A stretch of DNA of 64,000 bases from Marinobacterium sedimentorum (GCF_024267675.1 NZ_JALDYX010000019.1:1-64000), one strand, 5' to 3'; counted from the stretch's first letter, positions 9,285 to 18,762 are shown. A program made the numbers and translations. The notes: generated by a model not told the origin, from the sequence alone.

Positions 9285-9779
9285 TTATTTTCGTTGCTGG
9301 GCAACCACTCGCGCCAGCTTGGGCGACAGCTCCCTCATCGCCTTTCGGTACACTTCACGCTTGAACGACACCACCTGCCCCAGCGGATACCAGTAACTCA
9401 CCCAGCGCCAGCCATCAAATTCCGGCGAACTGGTATGATCTATCGTAACCGCCTGGTCTTCACTTAGCATGCGCAACAGAAACCATTTCTGTTTCTGGCC
9501 GACACAGACCGGAAGGGAATTGCGCCGGATCATTCGTTTAGGCAGACGGTAGCGCAGCCAGCCGCGCGTGACAGCAACGATCTCGACGTCGCTGGCCCGC
9601 AGCCCGATCTCCTCATGAAGCTCACGGAACATCGCCTCATCGGGAGATTCGTCATCCTGAATCCCCCCCTGCGGAAACTGCCAGGCATCCTGTCCTATCC
9701 GTCTGGCCCAAAGGACCTGACCCAGCGAGTTAGCCAGAATGATGCCGACATTCGGTCTGAACCCGTCTGAATCAATCAC
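9285..9779 (-). CDS. rppH: RNA pyrophosphohydrolase
   Basis: RppH removes pyrophosphate from the 5' end of mRNA and so starts RNase E-dependent decay. The 164-aa protein begins [17 protein letters not shown], and the Nudix box [20 protein letters not shown] starts at residue 38, with the metal-binding REXXEE glutamates. It is upstream of ptsP on the same strand, the conserved rppH-ptsP pair, and is divergent from a HAD phosphatase. Confidence 0.96.
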   Translation of the reverse strand: MIDSDGFRPNVGIILANSLGQVLWARRIGQDAWQFPQGGIQDDESPDEAMFRELHEEIGLRASDVEIVAVTRGWLRYRLPKRMIRRNSLPVCVGQKQKWFLLRMLSEDQAVTIDHTSSPEFDGWRWVSYWYPLGQVVSFKREVYRKAMRELSPKLARVVAQQRK

Positions 9780-9933
9780 TGTTTATATCCTGAAGTAGTT
9801 CGTTGCTATTGTTCCACACTTCACGAATTCCGCAAACTCCACTCACAACAGCAATTTACAGCGCCTGTCGGTGTTTGAAAGGCCGCCCCGGACACTCTAT
9901 GATCGGCATTTTATATCCAAGGGGAGCACAACC

Positions 9934-10590
9934 TTGAGCCTGGCCATTTTCGATCTGGACAACACCCTGTTAAACGGCGACAGCGATCATGCTTGGGGGG
10001 AATTTCTGTGCGCCCAGGGCATCGTCGACGCCAGCGAGTACAAACAGGCCAACGACCGCTTCTATCAGCAGTACAAGACGGGCACCATGGACATCTTCGA
10101 ATTTCTGGAGTTCGCCCTGCGCCCGCTGGCCCAGCATTCGACACAGCAGCTACAGCAGTGGCACGACCGCTTCATGCAGCAGTGCATCGAACCCATGATG
10201 CTGCCCAAGGCGCTAAAACTCCTGGCCGATCACCGCGCCCGCGGTGACTTTCTGCTGATCATCACGGCCACCAACCATTTCGTGACCGCGCCCATAGCCC
10301 GCAAGCTGGGTGTCGATGCTCTGCTGGCAACAGACCCCCAGATGGAAGACGGCCGTTATACCGGCAAGGTCGCGGGCACGCCCTGCTTTCGCGAAGGCAA
10401 GGTGAAGCGCCTGCACCACTGGCTGCAGCACAACAAGCACACACTCGAAGGCAGCTATTTCTACAGCGACTCGCAGAACGACCTGCCTCTACTTGAACTG
10501 GTGGAGAATCCCGTCGCGGTAGATGCCGATGAAATACTGATCCGCACCGCGACTGAGCGCGGCTGGCCGGTTATCAGCCTGCGGGACTGA
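9934..10590 (+). CDS. HAD-family (subfamily IB) phosphatase
   Basis: The HAD motif I is SLAIFDLDNTLL at the extreme N-terminus, with nucleophile Asp and acid Asp two residues on. Motif II is LLIITATNHFV, and motif III/IV is a KVKRLHHWL lysine followed by YSDSQNDLPLLE. This pattern is that of the SerB/histidinol-phosphatase-like IB group. A TTG start at 9934 is preferred over an ATG at 9871 because AAGGGGAG lies a few bases before it and translation then begins right at motif I (218 aa). Pseudomonas carries a homologue at the same place next to rppH-ptsP. Substrate unknown. Confidence 0.85.
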   Translation: MSLAIFDLDNTLLNGDSDHAWGEFLCAQGIVDASEYKQANDRFYQQYKTGTMDIFEFLEFALRPLAQHSTQQLQQWHDRFMQQCIEPMMLPKALKLLADHRARGDFLLIITATNHFVTAPIARKLGVDALLATDPQMEDGRYTGKVAGTPCFREGKVKRLHHWLQHNKHTLEGSYFYSDSQNDLPLLELVENPVAVDADEILIRTATERGWPVISLRD

Positions 10591-10628
10591 GAGCGCCTAT
10601 TCCGAGATGGCGAGACGTTGCGTGGGAC

Positions 10629-10651
10629 GGCGTGGATAGCCTATCCACGCC
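10629..10651. repeat. Perfect palindrome in a convergent gap
   Basis: GGCGTGGATAG and CTATCCACGCC are exact reverse complements around one central C. It lies between the HAD gene (+) and tas (-), with a second 9-bp inverted repeat (CTGAAAAGC 10674-10682, GCTTTTCAG 10699-10707) beside it. No clean T-run follows, so a bidirectional terminator is possible but unproven. Confidence 0.5.
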
Positions 10652-10703
10652 GCCTCAGCGCCCTGAAAGACTGCTGAAAAGCGTTAGCAAAGCAGGTAGC
10701 TTT

Positions 10704-11744
10704 TCAGGGGCAGGGATAGGTATAACAGGCGTGAATGGCTTCAATCTGCGCCAGCACATCGTCGTTCAATGCCAGGTTCAGCGACGCTATATTGCTGCGC
10801 AGCTGATCCATTTTCGAGGCTCCGATAATGTTACTGCCCAGGAAAGGCCGACTGTTGACGTAGGCCAGCGCCATCTGTGACGGGTCGAGCCCGGCATCCT
10901 TTGCCAGCGCCACATAGGCGCGGGTCGCCGCCTGACCCTGCTCGGTCAGATAGCGCTGATAGCTGGGGTACAGCTGAAGGCGCGAGCCGTCCGGCCGGGC
11001 ACCGTCCAGATACTTGCCGCTGAGCACACCAAAGGCCAGCGGTGAATAGGCCAGCAGATCCACCTGCTCTCGCAGCATCACTTCGGCAAGCCCCACTTCC
11101 AGGCTGCGATTAAGCAGACTGTAGGGGTTCTGCACCGAGACGACCCGCGGCAAATCCAGCTTGTCGGCCAGGCGCAAGAACTCCATCGTGCCCCAGGCGG
11201 TTTCATTGGACAGTCCGACGTAACGCACCCGCCCATCATCCACCAGCGTTTTGAGTGCCCGCAGCGTTTCCTCGATCGCCACACCATCACCGGCGACATC
11301 GCCGGGCACATACCCCAGCTGACCAAAGAAATTGCTTTGCCGCTCGGGCCAGTGCAGCTGATACAGATCGACATAATCAGTCTGCAGGCGACGCAGACTG
11401 CCCTCAATGGCGTCCCGGATACTGGCCGCACTCAGGCCCACATCCGGGCGGATATAGCGGCACAGATCACCGGGGCCGGTCACCTTGGTGGCCACAATCA
11501 TCTGTTCGCGGTTACCGCGGGCCTGCATCCAGCGGCCAATAATCGCCTCACTGGCGCCCTGGTAATCAGGTGATGTGGGCACCGGGTACATTTCCGCCGT
11601 ATCCAGCAAATTCACCCCGGCCGCGGCTGCGTAATCCAGCTGTTCCCAGGCTTGGGCTTCGGTGTTCTGACTGCCGAACGTCATGGTGCCCAGTGCGATA
11701 CGGCTGACCCTGAGGTCGCTGCCACCCAGCATTTTGTACTGCAT
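10704..11744 (-). CDS. tas: Aldo/keto reductase, Tas-like
   Basis: The protein opens MQYKMLGGSDLRVSRIALGT and has the same start context and length (346 aa) as E. coli Tas, an NADP(H)-linked aldo/keto reductase named for suppressing a tyrosine auxotrophy. Visible family residues include Asp/Tyr in NLLDTAEMYP, a catalytic lysine in VATKV and a histidine in YQLHWPERQ. The start at 11744 fits homologues and has GGGAGAAG upstream; an earlier in-frame ATG at 11771 would add nine residues. Physiological substrate is not known. Confidence 0.88.
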   Translation of the reverse strand: MQYKMLGGSDLRVSRIALGTMTFGSQNTEAQAWEQLDYAAAAGVNLLDTAEMYPVPTSPDYQGASEAIIGRWMQARGNREQMIVATKVTGPGDLCRYIRPDVGLSAASIRDAIEGSLRRLQTDYVDLYQLHWPERQSNFFGQLGYVPGDVAGDGVAIEETLRALKTLVDDGRVRYVGLSNETAWGTMEFLRLADKLDLPRVVSVQNPYSLLNRSLEVGLAEVMLREQVDLLAYSPLAFGVLSGKYLDGARPDGSRLQLYPSYQRYLTEQGQAATRAYVALAKDAGLDPSQMALAYVNSRPFLGSNIIGASKMDQLRSNIASLNLALNDDVLAQIEAIHACYTYPCP

Positions 11745-11807
11745 CCTGAACTTCTCCCTCAATCGGATCAAAGATTCTGAACGGCCCCGGGGCTGACTGC
11801 CAGAACC

Positions 11808-13004
11808 TTAACTGACCGGCAACACCCGCACAAACAGCGCCTTCAGATAGTCCGTTTCCGGAATCGCCGGGTGCAGCGGGTGATCCGCGCCCTGGTGACC
11901 CTGATCGAAAATTTGCGAGTTACGGTCCAGCTCGCGGCTGTTGCTGCGAATGATATCCACCAGGCTCTCGCGCTGCAGATGCATGGAACAGGAGGCGGAC
12001 ACCAGCACACCCTCCCGATTCAGCAGGCGCATGGCAAAGTTGTTGATACGCGCATAGGCGCGCTCGCCGTTGCGGATATCCTTTTTCTTCTGGATAAAGG
12101 CCGGCGGATCCACAATCACCAGGTCGTAGCGCTCTTTCTCCGCGATCAGCGCCTTGCAGATATCGAAGGCATCGCCGTGCAGCGGATCAAAACGGTCTTC
12201 CTTGCCATTGAGCCGGGCATTTTCCCGCGCCACATCCAGTGCAAAGTGAGAGGCATCCACACAGCTGACCATCTCGGCACCTGCTGCCAGCGCCTGCACG
12301 CCCCAGCCTCCAACATAACTGAACAGGTCCAGCACACGCTTGCCCTTGACGAGCTCCTGCATGCGGGCACGGTTGACACGGTGGTCGTAGAACCAGCCGG
12401 TTTTCTGGCCACGCTGCAGCGGCGCCAGCAAGGGCACGCCGTTTTCGATCAGCGGGCTGAGCTCCGCGATATCGCCCTGCACAACCTCGACATAGGTTTC
12501 GAGGCCTTCCATTTCGCGCATCTTGCCGTCATTGCGCAGCAGGATGGCTTCGGGCTTGAAGACCTTGTTCAGCGCCGCGACGATTTCTTCGATCACCGCT
12601 TCCATGCCCGCGGTGGAAACCTGCACCACGAAGATATCGTGGAAGCGGTCAATCACCAGCCCCGACAAGCCATCGGAATCACCATAGACCAGCCGATAGC
12701 AGGGCTCGCTGAAGCACATTTCACGCAGCGACAGCGCCACGTTAAGGCGATGCACCAGCAGGGAGCGGTCCAGCTTGTAGTCCAGATCACGACTTACCAG
12801 GCGGCCGCAGATCAGGGTATTGGGGTTGACATAGGCCACGCCCAGCGCCTTGCCACGATCGGATTCAACCACCACCTGCTCACCGGCCGCGAAGCTCTTG
12901 AGCGGTGATTTCTGATTATCGACCTCGTTGCTGTAAATCCAGAGATGACCACCGCGCAGGCGTTTCTCGGCACCCGGTTTGAGGCATAAGCGTTTCAGTG
13001 ACAT
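11808..13004 (-). CDS. rlmI: 23S rRNA (cytosine-1962) methyltransferase
   Basis: RlmI makes m5C1962 in 23S rRNA. The 398-aa protein has an N-terminal PUA domain (about 2-80), a linker domain, and a C-terminal Rossmann methyltransferase with the SAM motif DLFSYVGGWGVQALAAGA, an acidic VDASHFALD, DPPAF and the cysteine-bearing SCSMHL. The length agrees with E. coli RlmI (396). It is a single gene downstream of gcvH, separated from it by a strong hairpin. Confidence 0.92.
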   Translation of the reverse strand: MSLKRLCLKPGAEKRLRGGHLWIYSNEVDNQKSPLKSFAAGEQVVVESDRGKALGVAYVNPNTLICGRLVSRDLDYKLDRSLLVHRLNVALSLREMCFSEPCYRLVYGDSDGLSGLVIDRFHDIFVVQVSTAGMEAVIEEIVAALNKVFKPEAILLRNDGKMREMEGLETYVEVVQGDIAELSPLIENGVPLLAPLQRGQKTGWFYDHRVNRARMQELVKGKRVLDLFSYVGGWGVQALAAGAEMVSCVDASHFALDVARENARLNGKEDRFDPLHGDAFDICKALIAEKERYDLVIVDPPAFIQKKKDIRNGERAYARINNFAMRLLNREGVLVSASCSMHLQRESLVDIIRSNSRELDRNSQIFDQGHQGADHPLHPAIPETDYLKALFVRVLPVS

Positions 13005-13078
13005 ATCTATGACTACATTTCCTGAGGTCTTGCCGGCACCCGGGTCTGCTGACCGGCACCGCGCTTGAATGTGAAAAT

Positions 13079-13108
13079 GACTGTCCCGGCCAGTGGGCCG
13101 GGACAGTC
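13079..13108 (-). terminator. Rho-independent terminator of gcvH
   Basis: A perfect 13-bp stem (GACTGTCCCGGCC with GGCCGGGACAGTC) with a 4-base loop lies 39 bases after the gcvH stop. On the minus strand ATTTTC follows, a short but usable U-tract. Confidence 0.75.
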
Positions 13109-13146
13109 AGGCGGCCACGCAGGCCACCGGGATCAGACTCCCTGGA

Positions 13147-13539
13147 TCAGGCTTCGGATTCGCACAGCTCGTTATAGCCATCGGCGTCGAGCAGTTCATC
13201 CAGTTCCACCGTATCGGACAGTTTCATGCGGAAGAACCAGCCATCGCCAAAGGGATCGCTGTTAACCAGCTCCGGAGAGTCTTCGAGGTCTTCATTGATC
13301 GCAACTACTTCACCGGACAGCGGCGCATAGATGTCCGATGCAGCCTTGACCGACTCCACCACACCGGCGTCGTCACCGGCGGACAGCTGAGCGCCCACAT
13401 CCGGCAGCTCGACGAACACCACATCACCCAGCAGATCCTGCGCATGGTGAGTAACACCAACGGTCACGGTACCGTCATCCTCGACGCGAACCCATTCGTG
13501 GCTGGCGACGTATTTCAATTCAGCTGGAATATCACTCAT
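13147..13539 (-). CDS. gcvH: Glycine cleavage system H protein
   Basis: GcvH carries the lipoyl arm that shuttles aminomethyl groups between the P, T and L proteins of glycine cleavage. The 130-aa protein has the lipoyl-lysine Lys65 in [12 protein letters not shown] and the usual C-terminal [27 protein letters not shown] precedes the ATG. It stands alone: gcvT and gcvP are not adjacent, so the complex is encoded in separate places or GcvH also serves lipoate relay. One copy of the dispersed palindrome lies 85 bases upstream of the start. Confidence 0.96.
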   Translation of the reverse strand: MSDIPAELKYVASHEWVRVEDDGTVTVGVTHHAQDLLGDVVFVELPDVGAQLSAGDDAGVVESVKAASDIYAPLSGEVVAINEDLEDSPELVNSDPFGDGWFFRMKLSDTVELDELLDADGYNELCESEA

Positions 13540-13623
13540 TTCCGTTTCCTACCCTTCTCAGGATTACGAGTTTTATTAATCCGGCGCCTGCTAGCGCCTG
13601 ACTTAATAACTGGCACATGGATC

Positions 13624-13788
13624 CAGGAAGCCGTCCGACAATACGCAACCTACTGCGAACCACCTGAGTTTGGCTGATTTTCGTGCTGTTTTGCGTTAAA
13701 TAGAACCACTATTCGCCTTAAAACATCCCAAAAACCAGCTCAAATCAGTCAGCTCTCGCTACGGCCAGCATGCTCGGACGGCCTCCTA
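13624..13788. repeat. Dispersed palindromic repeat, copy A
   Basis: This is a roughly 165-bp non-coding element shared with 18592-18762 and 46816-46981. The shared core GTTAAATAGAACCACTATTCG (in two parts GTTAAATAGAA and CCACTATTCG) is at 13695-13715. The ends form an imperfect inverted repeat: AGGAAGCCGTCCGA on the left and TCGGACGGCCTCCT on the right. It lies upstream of gcvH and downstream of ubiI. No ORF or transposase inside; a MITE or ERIC-like element is the best description. Confidence 0.8.
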
Positions 13789-14015
13789 ACCGTGTAACTC
13801 GAGGCGCCTGCCCGGCCGCCCCGAATGCAGGTGCTGCTACGACACAACACCGAAACCTGTTTTGACGCCTGGCGTCAGAGACCCACCCCAGAGCCTATCA
13901 ACTGGCCCCAGTATAGACACAAATCAGCCAGTATCCGCGGGCCTGCAAACGCGAACTTGCCCCGCAGCATGCCCCACCACGAGGGACGCCAATGTATAGA
14001 CTATCCCGCAGCAGA
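13789..14015. other. Gap between repeat copy A and ubiI
   Basis: I see no gene here. In particular I searched by eye for a glycine riboswitch ahead of gcvH and did not find its conserved segments on the minus strand. CCTGGCGTC-type short dyads occur but none with a T-run. Confidence 0.5.
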
Positions 14016-15293
14016 TCAATCGCCGCAGGGGCGCCGAGCCCGCGCAGGCAGCTCGCCCGACAGCCCCATGGCCACCAGCGCAAGATGATTTTTCACCGCG
14101 CCCAGGCGATCAAAGCACTGCATGCCAAAATTGCGTCCCAGCACGAGCAGCGGCTGCTGGCTGTCGAACAACCGCTTGAAGCCTTCCATGCCGGCCGCCA
14201 TCTGCAGGTTTTCACCCTGACGCCTGCGCTGATAGCGGCGCAGAATGCGCGGCGCACCTATATCATCCCCTCGGGCCGCCGCCGCCTCGACAACCTCCGC
14301 CAGTACCGCCGCATCCAGCAGGCCCAGGTTGACACCCTGCCCCGCCAGCGGATGAATAGTGTGCGCCGCATCACCGATCGCGGCAAAAGCTTCCTGCACA
14401 TAACGCTTGGCATGACGCTGGCGCAACGGAAAGCTGTGGCGTTCATCGGCCCACTCCACCGCCCCCAGGCGGCCTTCGAAAGCCCGTTCCAGCGCCTTAC
14501 AGAAAGCAGCATCCTCAAGCCCCATCAGCTCACGCACATGCTCCGGCGAGGTGGACCAGACAATCGAGCTCAGATGATCATCGGCGCCATCACGCAGCGG
14601 CAGAAACGCCAGTGGGCCATCATCGGTAAAACGCTGCCAGGCGGTGGCGCCATTACTGCGCTCGGTGCGCACTGTGGTCACAATGGCATGGTGACCATAA
14701 TCCCACTCCCAGGTCGGCAGTGCCGCCAGCTGCCGTGTACGTGACAGCGCACCATCAGCCGCGACCACCAGCCGGGCACAGACTGTCTGGCCGTCGGCCA
14801 GGGACAGCTCGCGCCAGAAGCCGGCAGCAGAAGTGCGGGGCTCGGACAGCATCCGTACCTCGACACCCTCAAGCAGGCGAATATGTGGCTGTTCGGCCAG
14901 GGCACTGCGCAACCCCGCCAGAATGACGCGATTCTCAACAATATGCCCCAGATAGGGCTCATGCAGGTCGGCGGCGCTGAAGTGCGTACGACCGGTGCCC
15001 TCGCCATCCCAGACATCCATATCGGTGTAGGGACTCAGGCGCAGCGACTGCATCACCGGCCAGGCATCCACCGAGCGCAGGATCTGCTCGGAGGCACAGG
15101 TCAGCGCACTCACCCGCGGATCAAAACCCTGACCTGTGGCCTCCTGTGCCTGCTGCAACAGGCTCTGCGACTGCGCCGGTCGGCTTTCCAGCAGCACAAT
15201 GCTGAGCCCAGAGTCGCGCAGCGCCAGCGCCGCCGTCAAACCCACCATGCCGGCGCCGACTATCACCAGATCGACATCCATCACTTCACTCAT
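14016..15293 (-). CDS. ubiI: FAD-dependent ubiquinone hydroxylase, UbiI-type
   Basis: The 425-aa protein has the FAD-binding GxGxxG motif VDLVIVGAGMVGLTAALAL near the N-terminus, a DG motif (VVAADGALS), and the GD motif AIGDAAHTIHPLAGQGVNLG typical of UbiH/COQ6 hydroxylases. UbiI hydroxylates C5 of the ring in ubiquinone synthesis. It is called UbiI rather than UbiH or UbiF from its place as last gene of ygfB-pepP-ubiH-ubiI, the same order as in E. coli; the paralogues are hard to separate by sequence alone. The start at 15293 overlaps the ubiH stop as ATGA. Confidence 0.85.
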   Translation of the reverse strand: MSEVMDVDLVIVGAGMVGLTAALALRDSGLSIVLLESRPAQSQSLLQQAQEATGQGFDPRVSALTCASEQILRSVDAWPVMQSLRLSPYTDMDVWDGEGTGRTHFSAADLHEPYLGHIVENRVILAGLRSALAEQPHIRLLEGVEVRMLSEPRTSAAGFWRELSLADGQTVCARLVVAADGALSRTRQLAALPTWEWDYGHHAIVTTVRTERSNGATAWQRFTDDGPLAFLPLRDGADDHLSSIVWSTSPEHVRELMGLEDAAFCKALERAFEGRLGAVEWADERHSFPLRQRHAKRYVQEAFAAIGDAAHTIHPLAGQGVNLGLLDAAVLAEVVEAAAARGDDIGAPRILRRYQRRRQGENLQMAAGMEGFKRLFDSQQPLLVLGRNFGMQCFDRLGAVKNHLALVAMGLSGELPARARRPCGD

Positions 15294-16552
15294 GAGCGTC
15301 CCTCCCAAGGCTGCAGCACCGGAGCCGGTGTATCGAGCCCCATGGCGCTGCGGGCAAACAGGGTCTTGCCGGCCGGGCAGACATCCAGCGCCTGCAGCCC
15401 CAGATTGCGTCCCAGGGTCAGCAGCGGATTGCGGCTGGTAAACAGCTTCATGGTGCCGTCGCTGAAACCGATGGTGCGCTGCTGATCGCTGCGCATGCGC
15501 TCGTGATAGGTCTGCAGCACCGCCAGATCACCCAGCGAGCGGCCCTGTTTCTTGGCAGTAATCAGATGGTCCGCCAGGCTGACGAGGCCGCGCAGCGCAA
15601 GGTTGTAGCCCTGCCCCGCAATGGGATGCAACGCGTGGGCCGCATTGCCCAGCACGACCAGGCCCGCCCGCACCTGCTCTTCGGCCAGCACCAGCTGCAG
15701 CGGGTAGGCATGACGCTCTCCTACCTGCACAAAACGCCCGGCGCGATAGCCGAACCGCTGCTGCAGCTGCGCCAAAAAGCCGGCATCATCCATATCCATC
15801 AGTGCCTGGGTATCGCCATCCGACAGCGTCCAGACCAGCCCACAGCGGTGCTGTGCGTCCTGATCCTGCAGCGGCAACAACGCCATGGGGCCCTGATCGG
15901 TAAATCGCTCATAAGCGATGCCGCGGTGCGGTCTATCCGGGCTGACATTGGCAATAAGCGCATGCTGCTCATAGGCGCTGTAGCGATAGCCAATGCCCAG
16001 GCGCTCGCGCAACTCGGAGCGCCCGCCATCGGCCATGACCACCAGTTCACAGCTCAGGGATGTCGCACGGCCGTCCCGATTTACCGTGACGCCCATCTGG
16101 CCGTCGCCGGGGATAATGTCCGCCACCTCGGCCGGGCAGAGATAATCAATACGTCCGCACTCTGGGTGCTGCAGCCGATTCAGCAGCACCTGACCGAGCC
16201 ACTGATTTTCGACAACATAACCCAGCGCCGGCACGCGCTGCTGCGCGGCATTGAGGCGCGAAGCACCAAAGTGGCCACGATCAGAGACATGAATCTCGCC
16301 GATGGGGCTAATGTGCTGCGCCAGCGTCTGCCAGATACCCATGCGTTCATAGGCACTGCGACTGCCATAGGCCAGCGCCGTGGCACGGGCATCGTAACTG
16401 GGCTGATAGGCCAGGCCATCAGTACGCAGCGGCACCGGTTCAACAATGGCGATGTCCAGCCCCAGCGTCTGGGCCGCGGGCGCCAGGGCGCAGGCCAGGC
16501 TCGCGCCGACCATGCCGCCGCCGACGATGATCAGGTCATAATGCGGTTTCAT
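15290..16552 (-). CDS. ubiH: 2-octaprenyl-6-methoxyphenol hydroxylase
   Basis: UbiH hydroxylates C1 of the prenylated phenol in aerobic ubiquinone synthesis. The 420-aa flavoprotein has YDLIIVGGGMVGASLACAL at residues 5-23 (ADP of FAD), the DG motif VVMADGGRS, and LGNAAHALHPIAGQGYNLALRG, the UbiH/COQ6 signature in which Asn replaces the usual Asp of GDAAH. Its ATG shares a base with the pepP stop (TGATG), so the two are translationally coupled; this rules out the 26-codon-longer start. Confidence 0.92.
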   Translation of the reverse strand: MKPHYDLIIVGGGMVGASLACALAPAAQTLGLDIAIVEPVPLRTDGLAYQPSYDARATALAYGSRSAYERMGIWQTLAQHISPIGEIHVSDRGHFGASRLNAAQQRVPALGYVVENQWLGQVLLNRLQHPECGRIDYLCPAEVADIIPGDGQMGVTVNRDGRATSLSCELVVMADGGRSELRERLGIGYRYSAYEQHALIANVSPDRPHRGIAYERFTDQGPMALLPLQDQDAQHRCGLVWTLSDGDTQALMDMDDAGFLAQLQQRFGYRAGRFVQVGERHAYPLQLVLAEEQVRAGLVVLGNAAHALHPIAGQGYNLALRGLVSLADHLITAKKQGRSLGDLAVLQTYHERMRSDQQRTIGFSDGTMKLFTSRNPLLTLGRNLGLQALDVCPAGKTLFARSAMGLDTPAPVLQPWEGRS

Positions 16553-17886
16553 CAGGATTGTTGGGCTCTTGCCATCAGCTGCTCGATCTCGGCTACCGAC
16601 TTGGGTGCCGCCGCGCTCAGCACTTCGCAACCCGTTTCGGTCACCAGCACATCGTCTTCAATGCGAATACCAATGCCACGCCAGCGCGGTTCAACCCGCT
16701 CATTGTGGGGTGATACATAGAGCCCGGGTTCCACTGTCATCACCATGCCAGGCTGCAGCGGGCGCCATTCACCGGCAACGCGGTAGTCGCCGACATCATG
16801 CACATCCATGCCCAGCCAATGCCCCAGACGATGCATGTAGAACTCGCGATAGGCGCCAGCTTCGATCAGGGTATCGACATCGCCCTCCAGCAGCCCAAGC
16901 TCAACCAGCCCTGCGGTGAGCATCTGCACCGACAGGTCATGCACCTCATTCCAGAGCACTCCGGGGCGCACCAGTTCGATACAGGCCAGTTGCGTGCGCA
17001 GCACCAGTTCATACAGCTGCTTTTGCTCGGGGCCGAAGCGTCCGTCCACCGGGAAGGTACGGGTAATATCGCCGGCGTAGTACTCCAGCTCGCAGCCCGC
17101 ATCGATCAGCACCAGGTCGCCGGCGCGCAGCGCGTCGCGATTTTCGGTGTAATGCAGTATACAGCCGTTGGCGCCGCCGCCCACGATGGAGGAATAGGCT
17201 GGCAGATGGCAGCCGTGCATGGCGAAGTGATGGCTGATTTCCGCCTCGAGCTGATACTCGAACAGACCGGGCCTGCACCGCTGCATGGCCCGCTCATGTG
17301 CCTGGGCTGAAATGGTCCCGGCTTCGCGCATCAGGCCGATTTCAGCCTCGGACTTGAACAAGCGCAGCTCGTGCAGCAACGGATCCAGCATCACCAGCTC
17401 GACCGGCGCCACGGCACCCTGACGGGAGCGGGAGCGCACCGTCTTGAGCCATTGCCGCACACGGCCATCGAAGGCATCATCGGTACCGATGGAGTAACAG
17501 ATGCTGCGATGACCATCGAGCAGCTCCGGCAGCCGCTGATCGATGTCCGCCACGGCATGAGCCTCGTCGGCGCCGTAGTGCTGCACCACACCTTCAGGCC
17601 CGGTACGGTAACCGTGCCAGATTTCCATTTCCGCATCCCGCCCCTGGCAGAACAGCACCATTTCGCCGTCACTGCGACCGGGCAACAGCAGCAGCACGGC
17701 ATCAGGTTCATTGAAACCGGTGAGATAATAGAAATCGCTGTCCTGACGGAAAGGATACTCGACATCCCGGTTGCGGTTCTGCATGCGGGCGCCGGGCACT
17801 ATAGCCACGCCGCCGGCCGGCAGCTGCGCCATCAGGTGGGCACGGCGGGCAGCGAATTCGCTCTGGGGCAAGCGTGATTTCATCAT
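16552..17886 (-). CDS. pepP: Xaa-Pro aminopeptidase P
   Basis: PepP removes N-terminal residues that precede proline. The 444-aa protein has the N-terminal creatinase-like domain and a C-terminal pita-bread domain with the two-metal site: Asp in LVLIDAGCELEYYAGDITRTF, a histidine in LGHWLGMDVHDVG, and glutamates in TVEPGLY and IRIEDDVLV. Length matches E. coli (441). It is overlapped at its start by the ygfB stop (TGATG) and at its end by ubiH. Why a peptidase sits with ubiquinone genes is not known, but the arrangement is widely conserved. Confidence 0.95.
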   Translation of the reverse strand: MMKSRLPQSEFAARRAHLMAQLPAGGVAIVPGARMQNRNRDVEYPFRQDSDFYYLTGFNEPDAVLLLLPGRSDGEMVLFCQGRDAEMEIWHGYRTGPEGVVQHYGADEAHAVADIDQRLPELLDGHRSICYSIGTDDAFDGRVRQWLKTVRSRSRQGAVAPVELVMLDPLLHELRLFKSEAEIGLMREAGTISAQAHERAMQRCRPGLFEYQLEAEISHHFAMHGCHLPAYSSIVGGGANGCILHYTENRDALRAGDLVLIDAGCELEYYAGDITRTFPVDGRFGPEQKQLYELVLRTQLACIELVRPGVLWNEVHDLSVQMLTAGLVELGLLEGDVDTLIEAGAYREFYMHRLGHWLGMDVHDVGDYRVAGEWRPLQPGMVMTVEPGLYVSPHNERVEPRWRGIGIRIEDDVLVTETGCEVLSAAAPKSVAEIEQLMARAQQS

Positions 17887-18488
17887 CAGTGCAGCGTCTG
17901 CGGCGCGGCCGGCTCAGCAGGGCTGTCGGCCGGCGCCTTGTTGCATTCGGCAAACAGCATCAGCGCCGCCATCCGGACGTACTCTTCCACCTGCATCAGG
18001 TTGGACTCGCCCTCTTCGCCATCATCATCATCGGCCACAATCTGGGATATTTCGCTCAGATCGGTCAGCACCTCGCGGGATTCCTGCGACAGACTGTCAT
18101 CGGTCTGCTTGCCGTACTGACCGAACCCGCTCAGAAAGCCCATACACCACTGCCCCAGGCAGGCCGCGCGCAGCGACAGCAGCTCAGCGTCATCCGGCAG
18201 CATGATATCGAAATCAAGCTCCGTACCCTCAAGCTGCGCCAGCGCATGCCCAAACATCTCCAGCACTCGTACCTTGGACGCCTCCTGGGTAAAGTCACCG
18301 ATCTCCAGAAAGGTTGCAGCCAGCTGCAGCCAGGCTGCAGGATCGGGCCTTGCCCCCGCCACCAGACAGCCGCTCAGCAGGCCATGCAATTCAGCCGGGG
18401 ATATCTCCTGTACACCTTCGACGACAAGCACATTGGCAATATCATCAAAATCAGCCGGGACGGCGTGGTTTTCGGTATCTGCTATCAT
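17886..18488 (-). CDS. ygfB: YgfB/YecA family (UPF0149) protein
   Basis: A 200-aa all-helical acidic protein whose core reads PAELHGLLSGCLVAGARPD and LRAACLGQWCMGFLSGFG, the UPF0149 signature. It starts with MIADTENHAVPADFDDIANV; the ATG at 18488 suits homologues, and an earlier one at 18527 would add 13 residues. YgfB heads the coupled operon with pepP, ubiH and ubiI. In Pseudomonas aeruginosa YgfB is reported to influence ampDh3 expression and beta-lactam resistance by acting with AlpA; whether that applies here is unknown. Confidence 0.92.
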   Translation of the reverse strand: MIADTENHAVPADFDDIANVLVVEGVQEISPAELHGLLSGCLVAGARPDPAAWLQLAATFLEIGDFTQEASKVRVLEMFGHALAQLEGTELDFDIMLPDDAELLSLRAACLGQWCMGFLSGFGQYGKQTDDSLSQESREVLTDLSEISQIVADDDDGEEGESNLMQVEEYVRMAALMLFAECNKAPADSPAEPAAPQTLH

Positions 18489-18591
18489 CAGTCTTCGCTC
18501 AATTCCTGCGGACGTGTACCAGGTCACGACCAGGGGTTCTCTGTTGCCAATATCCTAGCAGCCTGACCGGCTGAACACTATTGCGGCGGGG

Positions 18592-18762
18592 GCTTGCAGC
18601 TTGTCGGAATTAACACTGATCTACTGCGAAAAAGCCGACTTTGGTCATTTTTTGTGCTCTTTTTTGTTAATTAGAACCACTATTCGTCTCAACAGAGCTC
18701 AAAAGCTGGCTCAAAGCGGACTTTCCCTCGCTACGATCGGCCAAGCCCGACAGGCTGCTAGC
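18592..18762. repeat. Dispersed palindromic repeat, copy B
   Basis: The most divergent of three copies. Its core GTTAATTAGAACCACTATTC is at 18666-18685. The ends GCTTGCAGCTTGTCGG and CCCGACAGGCTGCTAGC are imperfect reverse complements. It lies in the divergent gap between ygfB and the zapA operon, where it may separate two promoters. A further copy of the end sequence, CTAGCAGCCTG, is at 18555-18565. Confidence 0.75.

Noticed and set aside
9871..9933. Longer start for the HAD phosphatase
   Set aside because: The TTG at 9934 has a strong AAGGGGAG and begins at motif I; the 21 extra residues match nothing.
13540..14015. Glycine riboswitch ahead of gcvH
   Set aside because: The conserved aptamer segments were not found; the space is largely taken by repeat copy A.
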